NCBI GenBank assembly: GCA_021732995.1
Contig: JAKFWA010000036.1
Span: 1 to 57,914 of the forward strand
Reading direction: 5' to 3'
Source: Planctomycetaceae bacterium
GTDB lineage: Bacteria > Planctomycetota > Planctomycetia > Planctomycetales > Planctomycetaceae
DNA: 57,914 bases
How positions within the stretch are numbered: position 1 is the first letter of the stretch; every line of letters starts with the position of its first letter. A program made the translations under genes and the position numbers. This document shows, piece after piece, positions 7,707-16,406 of this stretch. The notes under the pieces are model-generated. The model searched no databases. It was given only the letters and a program-made list of their open reading frames with translations, and was not told the origin of the DNA.

Positions 7707-8477
7707 ATGATGCGACTGCTGACAACTTGCGGCGTGTTGTTTATTTCGCTGGTCAGCCTGGTACAGGCCGCTGATCCTAAACCCGTCAAAGCCCTGCTGA
7801 TCACCGGTGGCTGCTGCCACGACTATGCCAAGCAGAAAGAACTGCTGAAGGAAGGCATCGAATCGCGCGCCCACGTGAAAGTGGAACTCGTCCACAGCGA
7901 CGACAAGAGCACCAAGGCTCGCTTTGAGATGTACGAAAAAGCCAACTGGGCTGAAGGCTACGACGTCGTGATTCACGACGAATGCACGTCGGACGTTAAA
8001 GAACAGCCGTACGTCGACAACATCCTCAACGCTCACAAGAGCGGCGTGGCGGCGGTGAACCTGCACTGCGCGATGCACTGCTACCGCGTCGACAAGGATG
8101 AATGGTTCAAGTTCGTAGGTATTCAATCGTCCGGTCACGGACCTCAGAAACCGATCGACATCAAGTTTGTCGACCGCGACAGCTCGATCATCAAGGGCAT
8201 TGAGGATTGGACCACGGTCAACGAAGAGCTCTACAACAACTTGAAGTTGTTCGAGACCGCCAAGCCACTCGCCCGCGGCATTCAGGACACCGGCAAGAAG
8301 GTGGATGACTTCGTCGTTGTCTGGACCAACCAGTACGGCAAGGGCAAGGTTTTTAGTACGACGCTCGGCCACAACAACGCGACGGTCGGCGACGCTCGCT
8401 ACCTCGACATGGTCACCCGTGGTCTGCTGTGGTCGGTGGACAAGCTCAACGACGACTATCTGAAGGCGAAGAAGTAA
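7707..8477 (+). CDS. Secreted ThuA-domain protein
   Basis: A 256-residue protein with a cleavable signal peptide (MMRLLTTCGVLFISLVSLVQA). The mature part is a ThuA/trehalose-utilisation fold related to class-I glutamine amidotransferases: LLITGGCCHDYAKQKELL near residue 30, then VIHDECTSD, GVAAVNLHCAMHCYR and a late GKGKVFSTTLGHNNATVGD segment typical of this family. In planctomycetes ThuA proteins are abundant and mostly exported, probably for carbohydrate use; the exact reaction is unknown. Its neighbours give no further hint. Confidence 0.9.
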   Translation: MMRLLTTCGVLFISLVSLVQAADPKPVKALLITGGCCHDYAKQKELLKEGIESRAHVKVELVHSDDKSTKARFEMYEKANWAEGYDVVIHDECTSDVKEQPYVDNILNAHKSGVAAVNLHCAMHCYRVDKDEWFKFVGIQSSGHGPQKPIDIKFVDRDSSIIKGIEDWTTVNEELYNNLKLFETAKPLARGIQDTGKKVDDFVVVWTNQYGKGKVFSTTLGHNNATVGDARYLDMVTRGLLWSVDKLNDDYLKAKK

Positions 8478-8612
8478 ACCCGCGTGCGTTCGCGAACGAA
8501 ACTGCGTCCTCGTCCGTACTCGGCAGAGATGCGATTGCGGACGAGGAGTATTTCGACGCCCGCACTTACTCACGCCCGCTATTGGGTTGTCCCAGCAAAA
8601 GGCAAACGGCTT

Positions 8613-8641
8613 GACGGCACATGGAATGTGCCTGCTACTTT
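8613..8641 (+). repeat. Single arm of the GGCACATGGAATGTGCC repeat family
   Basis: GACGGCACATGGAATGTGCC followed by TGCTACTTT matches the right half of the palindromic element at 30300-30364. It sits between the stop codons of two converging genes and may form a small hairpin (GGCACA-TGGAA-TGTGCC). Confidence 0.6.
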
Positions 8642-8664
8642 GGATGTCAGTCCGACCTACTTTG

Positions 8665-9795
8665 TTATTCAGATTCGGGCTGTGCACCGACTTGCAGCAA
8701 TGCAGGCAATTTCCGTTTGAGTTCTTCGGCGACGAGCGCATGGGCTCGTTCGTTGGGGTGTGCGTCGAAGGGATTGACCGTCAGTCGTTCGCCCGCGTGT
8801 GACTGCAGAGTGGGTAGCAGATCGACGCATGGAATGTGCAACTCATCGCACTTGGCTGCGATCTGGCGATGCACTTCGGCGAAGGGATAGTCGGAGCCGA
8901 GGTTGTGCAGGAACGGGAAGATCACCAGGCAAAATTGCGTGTCGCGTTCGGCGTTCTGACGAGCGACTCGCTGCAGCGCGGCGGAAAACTTCTGCCACGG
9001 CTCACCGGCGTAATAGTCTTTGACGAACGAGTAGTAGTTTCGCACTTCGGATTGAGACAGCAGCACGCCGCGAAAGTAAGCCCAGTTGAAGAAGTATGTG
9101 TCTCGCACCAGAAACCAGCCGGGCTGAGAACGCAGGCGCTCGACTTCGTTGTTGAAGTCCATGAACCGTTCGTGAAAAGCTTCGATGTCGTTGAGACACA
9201 TCACGTACACGGCGACGTCAACCGGGCGTCGATCCTTCGCCAGATTGTTCAGAACAGCCTCGCCCCACAACAGGTCAGAGCCGGGCTTCGATAGATTGGA
9301 AACTACGAACTTGCCCTGCGTTGACTGATCACGGTTGAGCTTGGCTCGCAGTTGATTCGTGAAGCGATTCCTCACATCCGGAACGCCATGTCCGAACGTG
9401 AAGCTGTCTCCGAGAAAGACGATGTGTTGTTGATCACGCGGAACGGCGAGCGGAAATTCAACATCGTCGCGGTAGTCGATGCCGGACCCGTCTTGAAACG
9501 CCAGTTGCTTCAGGTCCGGCTCAACATGCACCTTGAACCAACGATGCGAGACGTTGGTCATGTCGAACGAGTCGGTTGTGTCGTAGAGCAACGCAAAGCC
9601 GAGTTCGATGGCAGTGAACAGTCCACACACCAGCCACAGACTCAGTCCCAGCTTCACCCACTTCTGCTTCTTTGGCTCAGCCTTCCAACGGCGGCGGAAG
9701 CCGAGCAACACCCGCGGCGTCATCATCAGCAGGACCAGCCAAAGGGCCATGCAGATGAGGTAGCCGTCAGAGAGTTGCAGGAAGAGCTTCCACAT
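8665..9795 (-). CDS. Membrane-anchored SGNH/GDSL-type hydrolase
   Basis: A 376-residue protein with two N-terminal membrane segments (about 10-32 and 48-72) and an extracytoplasmic SGNH domain. Block I is FLGDSFTFGHGV, giving nucleophile Ser131. Block III is weak (VMCLNDIEAF), and block V, DAHPNERAH near the C-terminus, gives the Asp/His pair. Such proteins trim acyl or acetyl groups from surface glycans or lipids. The gene follows 15 bases after a YfhO-like membrane protein gene on the same strand, so the two probably form an operon for a cell-surface polymer. Confidence 0.88.
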   Translation of the reverse strand: MWKLFLQLSDGYLICMALWLVLLMMTPRVLLGFRRRWKAEPKKQKWVKLGLSLWLVCGLFTAIELGFALLYDTTDSFDMTNVSHRWFKVHVEPDLKQLAFQDGSGIDYRDDVEFPLAVPRDQQHIVFLGDSFTFGHGVPDVRNRFTNQLRAKLNRDQSTQGKFVVSNLSKPGSDLLWGEAVLNNLAKDRRPVDVAVYVMCLNDIEAFHERFMDFNNEVERLRSQPGWFLVRDTYFFNWAYFRGVLLSQSEVRNYYSFVKDYYAGEPWQKFSAALQRVARQNAERDTQFCLVIFPFLHNLGSDYPFAEVHRQIAAKCDELHIPCVDLLPTLQSHAGERLTVNPFDAHPNERAHALVAEELKRKLPALLQVGAQPESE

Positions 9796-9810
9796 GTGTC
9801 TGAGCGGGTC

Positions 9811-11862
9811 TTAAGGAACTGATGTGGGCACGGGCGAGCGACGGAAGAAAACGACAAACGCGATCAACGTCGAGATACCGCTGATTAGGAATCCGATCCG
9901 CACACTGGTCGGCTGATAACGCCAGACGATTTCATGCTGGCCAGCAGGGATATCAACGGCGCGGAACTGCTTCGCGAAACGCGTCGCGGCGGCGGGCTGT
10001 CCATCGACCGAAACGTTCCAGCCGGGATAGAGGAGATCCGTCAGCACCACCGTTGTGGCGTCGGCTGCGTCGACTTTGATTCGAACTTCGTCCGCACTGG
10101 AGCTTGCGTCACTGAGTGTCGTGCTGACAATTCGGACGTTCGGGCTGGTGGTCCAGATCCGCCCACGAGTCGTAGTAAGTTCATAGAGGTAGATGGGGCT
10201 GAGAATCGACCGGCCCCAGGCCTGATTCAGGAACCGATCGGCGTCGGCCCAGATCAGCTTCCAGCGGTCGGTCCCGTCCAGTTGCGACACAGGTTCAAAC
10301 GTCAGAACGTGCGTGATACCGGATTGCTCTGCCCAGTCGAGAAACTCGGGAGTCAGCGTTGTCAGGGCCGGAGCTTTGGTTTCCGGCGAGTAATATTCAC
10401 CTGGCCCCAAGCCTAGATATTCAGGAACCGATGCAGAACCCAAGAGGTTCGTGAGGTTCGGTCCCGGCGCGTACAGCCGCGTGGGCTGCGGTGCTCGCTT
10501 GAGGAGTTCTCGAACGGCGCTGTTCGGCAAATTGATGGTGGCCCGGAAGGCGGTCATCGTGGCGTAGTTCACCGTTTGAGGCACCAGCCACAGGTCGTAG
10601 GTAGTCAGCGCGATGATGATCGCGCCGATGATGGCATGAGGGCGCGATCGCTGATTGTCGTTCAACGCCTGGAAGCTGCGCGCCGCTAGAAATGCCACGG
10701 CCAGAGTTGTGATTAGCCCATAGCGTCCCGGTCCTCGAAAGAAGCCGAATCCCGGCACGTAGCGGGCCACGGGAACGAGGTATCCCGTCGCGTAGATGAC
10801 CGCAGCGATTCCTAGCCCCAGCCACAACAGCGCGAAGCGATCCAGTGAGATCGTTCGCAGGCCGCGCCAGCACAGCATCAGCAGGACCAATGCGAGCGGC
10901 ATTAGTCCGAAGTAAAGATGCGCCTCGACTTGATTCGTTCCAGAGATCTTCGCCATCTCGCCCAAGGCAACGTCGCGGCTGATCTCGGACGAGTACCAGT
11001 AGAACCACGAAGCGACAACTTGAGTCAGATAGAGCGGCGGGATGGATCCGTACGCCGGATCGAAATCGACGCTCTCGGACGCCTGCCGTTGGCTTTGCTG
11101 TTTTAGTTCCCAGGTGGGAAGCAACTGAGCACTCGCGAGCCCAAGCGCGAGCGCAACAGTGAGGAAAGGAGCCACCGCCGACCCTCGACGTTGCAGCAAT
11201 GTCGCGTGCACTCCTTCTCGAGCCCACCAGAGTCGCAGCAGTGAGTAACTCACCACGACCAGTTGCGTCATGAAGGCTAGATGAAAATGGCCGGACAGCA
11301 TCTGCAGCGCCACGCATACGGCGGCGCCAACCAGAGGCCGGGCGCGACTGCTCTGCAGCCAGCCTTCGACGAACCACAACACTCCGGGCAGATAGCAGCC
11401 TCCGACGATCGCCCATTCCAGGCACTGTCGCGGCGGGAACCAGCCGTAGATGTAGACTAGAGCGGCTAGCCAGGCTCCCATCGGATGCAGCCCCACGCGG
11501 CGGGCGTACAACCATGTGAACACGAAGCCCAGCACGTAGTGGCTTAACTGGCCGGCGATGTAAGCCGTCTCCAGATTCAGGAAACGGTAGAGCAGCAGGT
11601 TCGGGGGGTAGAAGACTCCCGTCTGGCTCTCAGCCACCAGCGGATAGCCGAAGCCGCTCCGGTTGTTCCACAGCGGGATGTGCCCGGCCTGCAGTTGCTC
11701 GGCGAGAAACTGCTTCTGCGGGTAGAAGTAGGTCAGCGTATCGCCGCCGATGACGCCGCCACCGTTCCACAACGGCCAGAAGAACAGCATCGTCAGCCCC
11801 ACAGCCAGCGCGAGCGTCATCAGCCACTCGGAAAGTCTGAGCTGTGGGGAAGTCGCGATCAC
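9811..11862 (-). CDS. YfhO-family polytopic membrane protein (GT-C-like)
   Basis: A 683-residue protein with about a dozen hydrophobic segments and a C-terminal beta-rich periplasmic domain. The first loop carries GGDTLTYFYPQKQFLAEQLQAG and GFGYPLVAESQTGVFYPP, an acidic-loop layout shared by YfhO and GT-C glycosyltransferases. The end has LLYPGWNVSVDGQPA, characteristic of the YfhO tail, then a last membrane span. YfhO proteins are implicated in lipoteichoic-acid or glycan glycosylation in other bacteria; here a lipid-linked sugar transferase is inferred. It is the upstream member of a pair with the SGNH hydrolase. Confidence 0.85.
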   Translation of the reverse strand: MIATSPQLRLSEWLMTLALAVGLTMLFFWPLWNGGGVIGGDTLTYFYPQKQFLAEQLQAGHIPLWNNRSGFGYPLVAESQTGVFYPPNLLLYRFLNLETAYIAGQLSHYVLGFVFTWLYARRVGLHPMGAWLAALVYIYGWFPPRQCLEWAIVGGCYLPGVLWFVEGWLQSSRARPLVGAAVCVALQMLSGHFHLAFMTQLVVVSYSLLRLWWAREGVHATLLQRRGSAVAPFLTVALALGLASAQLLPTWELKQQSQRQASESVDFDPAYGSIPPLYLTQVVASWFYWYSSEISRDVALGEMAKISGTNQVEAHLYFGLMPLALVLLMLCWRGLRTISLDRFALLWLGLGIAAVIYATGYLVPVARYVPGFGFFRGPGRYGLITTLAVAFLAARSFQALNDNQRSRPHAIIGAIIIALTTYDLWLVPQTVNYATMTAFRATINLPNSAVRELLKRAPQPTRLYAPGPNLTNLLGSASVPEYLGLGPGEYYSPETKAPALTTLTPEFLDWAEQSGITHVLTFEPVSQLDGTDRWKLIWADADRFLNQAWGRSILSPIYLYELTTTRGRIWTTSPNVRIVSTTLSDASSSADEVRIKVDAADATTVVLTDLLYPGWNVSVDGQPAAATRFAKQFRAVDIPAGQHEIVWRYQPTSVRIGFLISGISTLIAFVVFFRRSPVPTSVP

Positions 11863-11922
11863 GTTGCCGATGCCAGAGAGAAGAAAAGGGAAGCCAATGT
11901 CGGTCGAGGCAACTCGAGCTCG

Positions 11923-12390
11923 TTACGACTTCTCGCCTTCCTTGGTCGGAGCGGGCTCCGTCGCTTCCGTCTTGGTCTCTGGTTGAGCTTCGCCCGACTG
12001 AGCCTTCTTCTTGGCTTTCAGTTCTTCGACCTTGGCCAGAGTCGCGTCTGGATCGGATTCCGCTTTCTTCTGGCAGCCCTTACAGCAGATGAAGACGGCC
12101 TGCCCCTTGATGTCCAGCTTGATCGGGGCACCCATCGAACCCAGTCGCTCTTCGTTCGAAATCACGCACCACTCTTGAGCGTCCACGATAGCCTTGTCTT
12201 CGGGGCTCAGCTTGGCGCGTTCGGTCGCGACTTCGTCCGTTGCTGCAACAGGAACTTCCGCCGGAGCAACAACTTCTGGCCCCTTCGTTTGCTGTGCGGC
12301 TGTTTTGTCGCCGCCTCCACAACCAACAAGGCTGACCGACGCGACCAAAGTCAGGACGACTAATGGGCAACTCCCGAAGTTGGATTTCAT
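11923..12390 (-). CDS. Lipoprotein with Cys-rich (TRASH/YHS-like) metal-binding motif
   Basis: A 155-residue lipoprotein. The signal ends in the lipobox LVGC followed by GGG. An Ala/Val/Glu-rich linker leads to a compact domain with CVISNEERLGSMGAPIKLDIKG and then FICCKGCQKK, so three or four cysteines could bind a heavy metal in the periplasm. The tail is Lys/Glu-rich. This arrangement occurs in planctomycete proteins beside copper or redox systems, but no such system adjoins it here. The start at 12390 is chosen because it begins a proper signal peptide; the frame is open to 12504 without a plausible start. Confidence 0.8.
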   Translation of the reverse strand: MKSNFGSCPLVVLTLVASVSLVGCGGGDKTAAQQTKGPEVVAPAEVPVAATDEVATERAKLSPEDKAIVDAQEWCVISNEERLGSMGAPIKLDIKGQAVFICCKGCQKKAESDPDATLAKVEELKAKKKAQSGEAQPETKTEATEPAPTKEGEKS

Positions 12391-12642
12391 TTTGGACACT
12401 TTCTTGCGTAAACGTGGAATACTGAGCGATTCGCGGGCATGTACTTGTTCGCCCCGATGCGCGTACTGCGGTGGGCTCGCTGGCGGATCATCTCGCAGGC
12501 TCATTGTTGCGGCAATGCAAAGGGGCTGGTCGAGCCTTCTTGCTCGGTTTCACTGTTGTCCGGAAGAACTACAGTTCCGCCAGACGGATCGCGATCGGCC
12601 TTGCACCCAGCACACAGCACTTTAATGGTTGGAGTTCTTGAA
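12391..12642. promoter_or_regulatory. Divergent promoter region
   Basis: About 250 bases separate the minus-strand lipoprotein gene from the plus-strand isomerase-like gene. Both promoters must lie here, although I could not place convincing -35/-10 boxes. No supported reading frame or repeat is visible. Confidence 0.4.
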
Positions 12643-13575
12643 ATGGCGCCTGGTTCCATGACGCGGCGAGGTTTTCTGTCACACACTGCTACGGCGGCGG
12701 CACTCGCAGCTTGCACTCCGCTGAGCAACAAGGTGTTCGCTGCTGAACCTCCCCAGCGGACCGGCCGACCGTACATGAAGCTGAGCCTCGCGGCTTACTC
12801 CTTCAACAAACTGCTGCCGAAGAACTGGACCAAGGACACCGTCAAGGACGCCAAGCTGACGCTGGATGGCTTCATTGATTACTGCGCGTCGCTGGACCTG
12901 GCCGGCACGGAACTCACGTCCTACTACTTTCCGAAGGAAGTAACGCACGAGTACCTGACGTCCATCAAGGAACGCGCCTTCCGCCTGGGTCTGGACATTT
13001 CCGGCACCGCGATTGGCAACGATTTCTGCGTGGCGACCGATGAGAAGCGCCAACAGCAGATCGAACTGTGTCGCTCCTGGATCGATCACGCGGCGTTCAT
13101 GGGCGCGCCGGTCATTCGCATCTTCGCGGGCAACATCCCGAAGGGAGACTCGGAAGAAGCGGCTCGCGAACGTTGCATCTCAGCCATTAACGAGTGCCTC
13201 GATCACGCCGCGAAGCAGGGCGTCGTGCTGGCCTTGGAGAATCACGGTGGCATTACAGCGACTCCGGCGCAGTTGCTGGCCATTGTGAAAGGCGTCAAGG
13301 AGTCGCCGTGGTTCGGAGTGAACTACGACAGCGGCAACTTCCGCACTGACGATCCTTATGCGGACCTCGAACAAATCGCGCCGTACGCGGTGAATGCACA
13401 GGTCAAGGTGTCGATCTTCACCAAAGGCCAGAAGCAGGTCGGCGACCTGAAGCGCATGGTCGACATCCTCAAGGCGGCCAACTACCGCGGCTATCTCGTG
13501 CTGGAATACGAAGAAGCTGACCCCTACGGCGAGATCCCCGGCTACATCGACCAGTTGCGCCGCATGATCGGTTAG
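12643..13575 (+). CDS. Tat-exported sugar phosphate isomerase/epimerase-like protein (TIM barrel)
   Basis: A 310-residue protein starting with a twin-arginine signal (MTRRGFLSHTATAAALAA), so it is folded before export. The mature part is a xylose-isomerase-like TIM barrel: LAAYSFNKLLPKNW, the DLAGTELTSYYFP strand, ALENHGG with the metal-binding Glu and His, and GVNYDSGNF, plus a late LVLEYEEADPYGEIPGY strand. The family (AP endonuclease 2 / hexulose epimerase superfamily) includes many secreted planctomycete members acting on sugars. TTGGAG lies eight bases upstream of the ATG at 12643. A second ATG at 12658 would start directly at the Tat motif. Confidence 0.88.
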   Translation: MAPGSMTRRGFLSHTATAAALAACTPLSNKVFAAEPPQRTGRPYMKLSLAAYSFNKLLPKNWTKDTVKDAKLTLDGFIDYCASLDLAGTELTSYYFPKEVTHEYLTSIKERAFRLGLDISGTAIGNDFCVATDEKRQQQIELCRSWIDHAAFMGAPVIRIFAGNIPKGDSEEAARERCISAINECLDHAAKQGVVLALENHGGITATPAQLLAIVKGVKESPWFGVNYDSGNFRTDDPYADLEQIAPYAVNAQVKVSIFTKGQKQVGDLKRMVDILKAANYRGYLVLEYEEADPYGEIPGYIDQLRRMIG

Positions 13576-13595
13576 CGGACCAATCTCCCCATGAG

Positions 13596-14065
13596 GTCAG
13601 GCGGCCGCGCGTTGGGGTTGGTGTAGTTGAGCAGCTCGAATCCAGCCGCTCACTTCGTTGAAGTCTGGGACCGCGCAGCCACGCAGGACTCGCTGACCGG
13701 CCGGTGATGTCGCGATGGCGATGGCGGCTTGAGTCAGTTTCTCCGGATCCGCAGACGCAACTGAATCCGTCGTGCGATAACCGCAGCCAACCAGAATCTG
13801 CGCATCATGGCCGCGCAGATTGGCGATTTCGCAGCAGAGCCGTGCCTGATCCTGCCAAAGCTCGATGAGTTTAGGCGTCACTTGCGGAATGTTAAGTAAC
13901 ATGGCTCCGCGCTCGGGGTTGAGCGCCAGGAGATCTCCAGCCGTTTTGATACCGACGGCGAGAAACACTTCGGCCATCCTGGCACCGATGGACGGTGCGT
14001 CAACGAGCGGGCTCGCGAGTTCCAGATAGAACCGGTCGGCTTTGGTCGGCTCAACAGGCGCTGGT
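13596..14065 (-). pseudogene. Truncated duplicate of the DUF4332 end of the gene at 50378-51877
   Basis: These 470 bases match 50377-50846 at all but ten positions (about 98%), in the same orientation. They hold the C-terminal 150 or so residues of the zinc-phospholipase-like protein, including its helix-hairpin-helix DUF4332 domain and stop codon, but not the enzyme part. The open frame runs back without a stop to the TAA at 14092-14094, which is the stop of the YkgJ gene in the same frame, so one readthrough would fuse the two. Of the six differences before 14041, five are synonymous. An internal ATG at 13977 (MAEVFLAVGIK) could start a 126-residue protein, but it has no good ribosome binding site. 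Confidence 0.85.
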
Positions 14066-14091
14066 ATTGTCCGCTCTACAGTCGCAGCGAC

Positions 14092-14550
14092 TTATCGAAC
14101 GGCCATCGGCAGGTTGAACTGCTTGGCTCGAGTTTGCTGCCACGGAGCCCGTTTCTTCGGCGGCAGGACAGCTTCGGCGTACTCGTCGATCTGCTCGGGG
14201 GTGTCGAAAATCATCTGGTGACCCGAGTCCACGTCGTACTCACAGTCGTCCGTCGTGTACTCACGACAGACCTGCGGCCGAGTCTCATAAATGCCGCAGC
14301 GGTTATCGGGCAGGATGTGCTGGCAGTCGGCATGAACCTGAATGTACCAGTCGCCGTCATCCACAAAGATCCCCGCCTTCCCGTGCAGCAGGAACCAGCG
14401 GATGTAGTCAAAATCCTTCCACGTCTTCGGCTTCGTGATCGGGAAGGCGTAATAGCGGCAGCACTTGGCCGTGCAGTATTCACAGAGGAACTGGCCCTCG
14501 GGAAGTTCTTCGCGAGTAATCGGAACTTCAATGTCGTTGACGAGGGGCAT
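14092..14550 (-). CDS. YkgJ-family cysteine-cluster protein
   Basis: A 152-residue protein with CEYCTAKCCRYYAFPI near the front, then DCQHILPDNRCGIYETRPQVCREY, the cysteine signature of the YkgJ (UPF0153) family, which is thought to bind zinc or an iron-sulfur cluster. The role in bacteria is not settled. The start at 14550 has AAGAG eight bases upstream; the frame stays open to 14619, where it would run into the end of hom. Downstream in the same frame lies the DUF4332 duplicate. It follows hom by 58 bases on the same strand. Confidence 0.85.
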   Translation of the reverse strand: MPLVNDIEVPITREELPEGQFLCEYCTAKCCRYYAFPITKPKTWKDFDYIRWFLLHGKAGIFVDDGDWYIQVHADCQHILPDNRCGIYETRPQVCREYTTDDCEYDVDSGHQMIFDTPEQIDEYAEAVLPPKKRAPWQQTRAKQFNLPMAVR

Positions 14551-14608
14551 AATCGGCTCTTCGAGGTGAAACGCGGAGGCGGTGCCGCCACACATTATCG
14601 CTTCCAGT

Positions 14609-15937
14609 TCAGTCAGCAACCGGCATGCGGATGTGCGGGCTACGAACGCAACTCAAGCGACGGAACTCGGCCTCGGCGGCGCGAATGCGGCCTTCCGTCG
14701 TGCGGTGAGTCATGATGACCAGCGGGACGATCGTCACTCCGCCGCCGGTTGCTGCGGCTGCCGCAGCGGACTGCTCGGGCGACTCATGCTGAATCACTGA
14801 CGCCAGACTGATCTCTTGCCGACCGAGGACGTCCGCGATGTCGGCAATAACGTGCGGCTTATCCTCGACGTTGAATCGCAAGTAGTAGCGACGTTCGATT
14901 TGCTCAGCCGGCAGCACGGTCAGCGGCGAATCGTTGTTCCAAATCTCCAGTCGCGGGAACGTCAGTTGAGTGCGTCCAATTGCGAAGTCGACGAGGTCCG
15001 CGACCACAGCCGATGCCGTCGGCATCTCGCCCGCGCCCGGACCGGACACGATCAATCGACCCACCGCGTCGCCGCGCAGTTCGACGATATTGATCGCCCC
15101 ATCCGTGCGAGCCAGTGCCCGGTTACGACGGATCAACGTCGGCTCGACGTGCATTTCCAGGTGCTTGCCAATCAGCCGCGTCATCGCGAGCAGCTTCACG
15201 CGATAGCCCAGTTCGTCGGCATACAGCATGTCCGCCAGTTCCAGAGTGTTGATGCCCTGCCGCAGGAACTCAGAAGTTTCGATCTTCTTACCGAAAGCCA
15301 GTTGGGTCAGCAGCGTCAGCTTCTGAGCGGCGTCGGTGCCGTCGATGTCCATGGTCGGATCGGCTTCGGCGTATCCCAGCTTCTGAGCTTCCGCGAGCAC
15401 GTCTCCGTAAGCTCGGCGCTTGGAAAACATTTCACTGAGAATGAAGTTGGTTGTGCCGTTCAGAATCGCTTCGAGCGACTCGACGACGTTACCGGTCATC
15501 GACGTCCCTAGAGTCGCAATGATCGGAATACCGCCAGCCACGGCCGCTTCAAAGGCGACGCAAACTCCAGCTTCGCGCGCCGTATTGAAGACCTCGTCAC
15601 CGCAGGTGGCCAAGAGCGCCTTGTTAGCAGTAACAACGTGCTTGCCCGCTCGCAGAGCCGCCAGCACCGCATCCTTCGCAGCAGTGGTTCCGCCCATCAG
15701 CTCGACAACCACGTCCACATCGGGAGCGGTCGCGGCGGCTTTCCAGTCCGTTGTCATCAGCTTCGGATCCACTTTCACGCCACGTTGCTTGCCCAAATCC
15801 CGCACGGCGATGTGCCGAATGTCAAACTGCGAGCCCGCCCGGCGTTCGATCATGCCGGCGTGATCGGACAGGATGCGCATCACTCCGCTGCCAACTGTTC
15901 CCAGACCCAACAACGAAACTCGAATCGACTTTGACAT
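14609..15937 (-). CDS. hom: Homoserine dehydrogenase
   Basis: A 442-residue monofunctional enzyme reducing aspartate semialdehyde to homoserine with NAD(P)H, feeding threonine and methionine synthesis. The Rossmann motif GLGTVGSGV is at residues 11-19. The catalytic domain shows ANKALLA, FEAAVAGGIPII and the GTTNFILSEM and EADPTMDIDGTDAAQK blocks. A C-terminal ACT domain (from about 355, RFNVEDKPHVIADIADVLG) is expected to sense threonine. The start at 15937 is preferred; a GTG at 15973 would add 12 residues. No aspartokinase or threonine synthase gene lies beside it. Confidence 0.95.
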   Translation of the reverse strand: MSKSIRVSLLGLGTVGSGVMRILSDHAGMIERRAGSQFDIRHIAVRDLGKQRGVKVDPKLMTTDWKAAATAPDVDVVVELMGGTTAAKDAVLAALRAGKHVVTANKALLATCGDEVFNTAREAGVCVAFEAAVAGGIPIIATLGTSMTGNVVESLEAILNGTTNFILSEMFSKRRAYGDVLAEAQKLGYAEADPTMDIDGTDAAQKLTLLTQLAFGKKIETSEFLRQGINTLELADMLYADELGYRVKLLAMTRLIGKHLEMHVEPTLIRRNRALARTDGAINIVELRGDAVGRLIVSGPGAGEMPTASAVVADLVDFAIGRTQLTFPRLEIWNNDSPLTVLPAEQIERRYYLRFNVEDKPHVIADIADVLGRQEISLASVIQHESPEQSAAAAAATGGGVTIVPLVIMTHRTTEGRIRAAEAEFRRLSCVRSPHIRMPVAD

Positions 15938-16406
15938 GACCACGAAAACTTTCTGAGTGACACCGTTAATCACAGCTCGGCTGAACGGTCAGAGCACAGG
16001 GTCAGCCGGGGGCGGCGGATGTTACGGTTCGAGCGAAATCGGTCCAAGGTCCAAAATCGATCCGTCAGGCTGGAGACGGAGAGACGATCAGACGAGGAGG
16101 CCAGAAGACATTTAGATTTAAGATTCGCGGTGGCTCCTGATTTTCTCCCTGTCTGATTGTCTCATTTTTCCCATGTCTGATCGTCTCCGACGCCCCGCTG
16201 GCGTCACTTACTTGGACCGAGCCGAGACATGCCTATAATCCAATCGCCCCGATGGAACGGTTAAGAGCATAAGCCGTATTGGAAATCTCATGCTTAGCCA
16301 GCTTTGGCCAACACAATCCGACGCCATCACGACGACAGAACCTCTGCGACCTGCGAAAAATCGCACTCGCATGAACGTTCTCCAATATGAGGCGACATCC
16401 AACACG
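15938..16406. other. Divergent intergenic region with GTCTGATyGTCTC repeats
   Basis: About 470 bases between hom (minus) and mqnA (plus). It contains GAGACGATCAGAC at 16081-16093 and its reverse complement GTCTGATCGTCTC at 16175-16187, plus a variant GTCTGATTGTCTC at 16151-16163. The inverted pair could fold into a stem over some 80 bases. An open frame from 16290 into mqnA looks non-coding. Promoters for both genes must lie here. Confidence 0.6.

Noticed and set aside
7689-8741. 350-codon minus-strand frame opposite the ThuA gene
   Set aside because: The plus strand has a signal peptide and ThuA motifs; the antisense frame has none.
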